Below are positions 7,980-10,289 of a DNA stretch of 10,289 nucleotides, one piece after another. The DNA lies in assembly GCA_003024985.2 (NCBI GenBank), contig PXIH01S0006055.1, one strand, 5' to 3'. The stretch is from Euperipatoides rowelli. Taxonomy: Eukaryota > Onychophora > Udeonychophora > Euonychophora > Peripatopsidae. Under the pieces are notes generated by a model, which was not told where the DNA came from, searched no databases, and saw only the letters and a program-made list of their open reading frames with translations. The number at the start of each line of letters is the position of its first letter. Within the stretch, counting starts at the first letter, position 1. The position numbers were made by a program, and so were the translations under genes.

Positions 7980-8288
7980 AAAAATGAAAAAAATTAATAT
8001 TTTTGTTTGTATTTATAAATTAAAATGTTTACAACATTTTTTAAATATTATTTCTATTATATCATTATATAAATGCAATATAACATGTTAAAGATTACAG
8101 CTTTTGTTTCAATATTGAAATTATTTCATTAACGTTATCTCACGGTATCTTACACCATGAATGTTCTAGATTATGAAACAAAGTAGCTGCCAACTAAGGT
8201 TTGTGGGAGAATTACCTTATTTGTTCATATCCGGCTAGACTCGATGATATTCGTTTGTATTTTTTACTAATGCAAACGTTGGGGCCTT
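7980..8288. other. AT-rich noncoding stretch
   Basis: No gene or structured element can be supported here beyond one of the scattered GTAGCTGC 8-mers at 8183-8190. Confidence 0.35.
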
Positions 8289-8373
8289 GGGGTCAAGTAG
8301 CTGCTCAAGAAAGCAGCATAGCACGGTCACATAGACTATAGTCTAGTTAACGTTGCTTGTCACTTGACCGTGT
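8289..8373. repeat. Nested inverted-repeat cluster
   Basis: Three pairings overlap. TAGACTATAGTCTA (8332-8345) is a perfect 14-bp palindrome. CACGGTCA (8322-8329) pairs with TGACCGTG (8365-8372). GGTCAAGT (8291-8298) pairs with ACTTGACC (8362-8369). The last two compete for the same right arm, so the region could fold in two ways. It may be the centre of a decayed palindromic DNA element. No terminal repeats or target duplications were found. Confidence 0.55.
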
Positions 8374-9343
8374 TATTTACGCGAGATTTTGAGATACAAT
8401 TATTCTAGTACATCGTAACACAGTCTAAACAACATGGTTGATAAGTCTTTATTATTCTTATTATTTATTTAATAAACACTTAAAAGAGTCATTTTGACTT
8501 AACCAAATGAGGCCAAAATAGCTTACAAATAAAATAATTGACGTGGGTTAAAAAACATGAATTAATGAGGCAGAAAGTCATTTTTGAAATAAGCTTAGTA
8601 AGTTTATAAGTTTTATTTAATTTTTTTTTTTTGTTTAATTTTATTATTATATGGTTAATTGGATTTTTAAAGTAGTAAATGGCTTATTGAAAGCCATCTC
8701 TAGTTACAAATGGTAATTGACAGCTTAGAACTTAATTTTTGGATTACGAATTTACGAGAAATAAGATGGAGGTTTTGTGCAACAAATAGTCATTCATTTT
8801 TACTTCAATGTACAGTTGAAGACAATTATCATTTGGATGTAAAGAAATTTCGAGTTTAATTACTTCAAGAACAGAAGTGATTTTAATGTAATGGACTTTT
8901 CATCTAACTTATTTTATGTACGTTAATTAAACAAGTTTATAACAGTAGGCTATATTTGATTCTTATAATTGACAGTGTTTTGAATTTGGGATCCTGGGAA
9001 CATTACAATCGTCAAAAGAAGATATTGATTTATTTAATTTGTTTTCTTGTTACCCTATCAGAGGACCCAAGTTATTTGTGATTATCGTCAATGGAACTTT
9101 CATTTAGATTTAAAATTACATATAAAACCCTAAGGCTACACAAAATTATTTTATTTGTCAGCAAATCTGGTTTTTATTTATGATTTTCAATGTTTAGAAT
9201 GCTATTATTTTCTTAATGTAAACAATACTTTAGTTTTATTAATGAAACATTTACAATTTGAATGATTTAAATTTTATATTGAATCATTTTTTATGAATAA
9301 ATTATGTAAAAGGCTTAAAAACTAAAAGCTTCCAGGAACTCTG
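8374..9343. other. AT-rich stretch without a supportable gene
   Basis: No recognisable feature. A 49-residue plus-strand open frame (8710-8859) has a varied composition including Trp, Cys and His, but matches nothing I know and is short enough to be chance. Confidence 0.35.
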
Positions 9344-9392
9344 CAGTTGGACCCTGTTGGGGGGCTTACAGCGCCCCCCAAACCCCCAGCTG
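9344..9392. repeat. GC-rich two-part hairpin
   Basis: The inner stem is perfect: TTGGGGGGC (9357-9365) pairs with GCCCCCCAA (9373-9381) around the 7-base loop TTACAGC. An outer 7-bp stem, CAGTTGG (9344-9350) with CCAGCTG (9386-9392), closes it with one G-T wobble. It is a sharp GC island in AT-rich DNA. C-rich sequence continues to about 9430. It could be an element terminus or a structured RNA remnant. I do not recognise it as a known ribozyme; I see no CTGATGA/GAAA hammerhead core. Confidence 0.65.
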
Positions 9393-9500
9393 GAACAGCA
9401 ACCCCATATGCAAAACCCACCAGCCGTCACTGATACATAGAGTAAAGCTAATATTNTTTTCTGAATTAAGTAGCCTACTCACATGTGCTTATTAAAGCCA

Positions 9501-9654
9501 CTATAGAAAATCTGGTATTGCATTGAACTCAAAGATTTTCATGTTGCATTCCTCTTCTATAAATGGGGTCATTTGACTGAAAAACTCTTTTATTACATTC
9601 CTTCCTGTTGACATCACAAATAAAATAATCTCCAAATGACCAGTCAATGACATT
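9501..9654 (-). other. Overlapping short open frames, possible coding remnant
   Basis: Two minus-strand frames are open over nearly the same DNA. One runs from an ATG at 9653 to TAG 9501-9503 (50 residues, beginning MSLTGHLEIILFV). The other is open from 9654 to TGA 9529-9531 (41 residues, including DWSFGDYFICDVNRKEC). The latter loosely recalls the start of a BED-type zinc finger (W..YF....C), as found in hAT transposases, but the second cysteine pair and histidine are not clear. It may be chance. Confidence 0.15.
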
Positions 9655-10144
9655 TCACACTATTTTAACCCACAAATTGAATAAAACTTTAGGTTTAGAT
9701 ATATTACTAAAATAATAAATCATGATTAAAAATATTTAGAATTTCCAGAAATAATCAATTTGTTAATTGCTTAAACATTACTTCATTGACATTAAATTCA
9801 GCACCTCCAAGAAATATAATCTTTCTTCTATATAGTGATTTCCCTTAAATTAGTAATATACAAAATCAATAAATTGTACTCTGTAACTTGAAAGAAAACT
9901 CAAATACTTAAGCTCTTCAAACAATACCTTTCTTCATTAAAAGCTTTTATGTCTGACAAAGTGAATAGAAGAAAGGAAGTGTTTAATGGCTTTCTTAATC
10001 TGTTAACAACATATTTGTTCATTCACTGTTAAAGTGATGAAGGAGGAATCGGTCCATTTGTTATAAAAATGCCAATCAATGTATTATTTATTCTAGTAAT
10101 CTTTTTATATGGAAATTATAAAAAAAAAAAATTACTTATTAACC
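9655..10144. other. AT-rich noncoding stretch
   Basis: No coding, RNA or repeat feature could be supported on either strand. Confidence 0.35.
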
Positions 10145-10165
10145 CTGCGATGAAGGTCATCGCGG
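10145..10165 (+). repeat. Short hairpin with retroelement-like downstream motif
   Basis: CTGCGATGA pairs with TCATCGCGG around an AGG loop: 9 pairs, eight Watson-Crick and one T-G wobble. It is followed by TCAAAACATTACATGAGTAG. The pattern 'ctg-GATGAAGG-hairpin-GAAACgTT' is familiar from 3' parts of repeated retroelements in animal genomes, here with mutations. The family cannot be named from this piece, and the right window edge cuts off the context. Confidence 0.45.
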
Positions 10166-10289
10166 TCAAAACATTACATGAGTAGTCGTGGTGTATTTGT
10201 CAGATACATGTGTATAAATAAAAAATATAAAAAAACTTAAAGAGTATTCTTTTGTTCTATTTTTTATCAGGAATTTTAATATATATATT

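Noticed and set aside
8710-8859. 49-residue plus-strand open frame beginning MVIDSLEL
   Set aside because: No known similarity, no supporting neighbours, and short enough to arise by chance.

Overview
The window looks like gene-poor, AT-rich repetitive DNA from an animal nuclear genome, most likely an invertebrate and perhaps an arthropod. The evidence is the lack of bacterial-style operons, many homopolymer runs, a CATA/CA microsatellite, and decayed pieces of at least three different non-LTR retrotransposons (LINEs). The three ambiguous bases (1303, 1307, 9456) suggest a draft assembly. No intact host gene, rRNA, tRNA or CRISPR array can be supported. The species call is an inference only.

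Layout. 1-600: on the minus strand, the C-terminal end of a LINE reverse transcriptase, broken by stops and frameshifts and cut off by the left window edge. 600-3280: mostly AT-rich noncoding DNA holding two inverted copies of a short interspersed repeat (about 1225-1319 and 2503-2622) and a 20-base T run. 3284-3726: on the plus strand, the C-terminal end of a second, clearly different LINE lineage. It runs directly into a CATA/TACA microsatellite (3733-3889).

3888-7915 is the main object: a nearly full-length but dead LINE of about 4.0 kb on the plus strand. It has an unrecognised ORF1-like region (4046-5005) with a 58-residue Asn/Asp-rich tandem repeat, an apurinic-type endonuclease (about 5006-5690), a linker, a reverse transcriptase (motifs readable at about 6181-7150), a C-terminal domain ending near 7631, a 3' UTR, and a TTTTAATAATAA-type tail. 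It is flanked by a 17-bp near-identical direct repeat (3871-3887 and 7916-7932, 16 of 17 matching), which reads as the target-site duplication and fixes both ends. The endonuclease would nick the target and the reverse transcriptase would copy the element RNA there. More than a dozen frame breaks mean this copy encodes neither enzyme today.

7919-10289: AT-rich sequence without a convincing gene. It contains a short GC-rich patch beside the LINE 3' end, a nested inverted-repeat cluster (8289-8373), a striking GC-rich two-part hairpin (9344-9392), a weak minus-strand open frame around 9501-9654, and a short perfect hairpin near the right edge (10145-10165) followed by a sequence that resembles retroelement 3' ends. 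The likely order of events is: decay of the second LINE fragment, growth of the microsatellite beside it, insertion of the 4-kb LINE at the microsatellite edge, then decay of that LINE.
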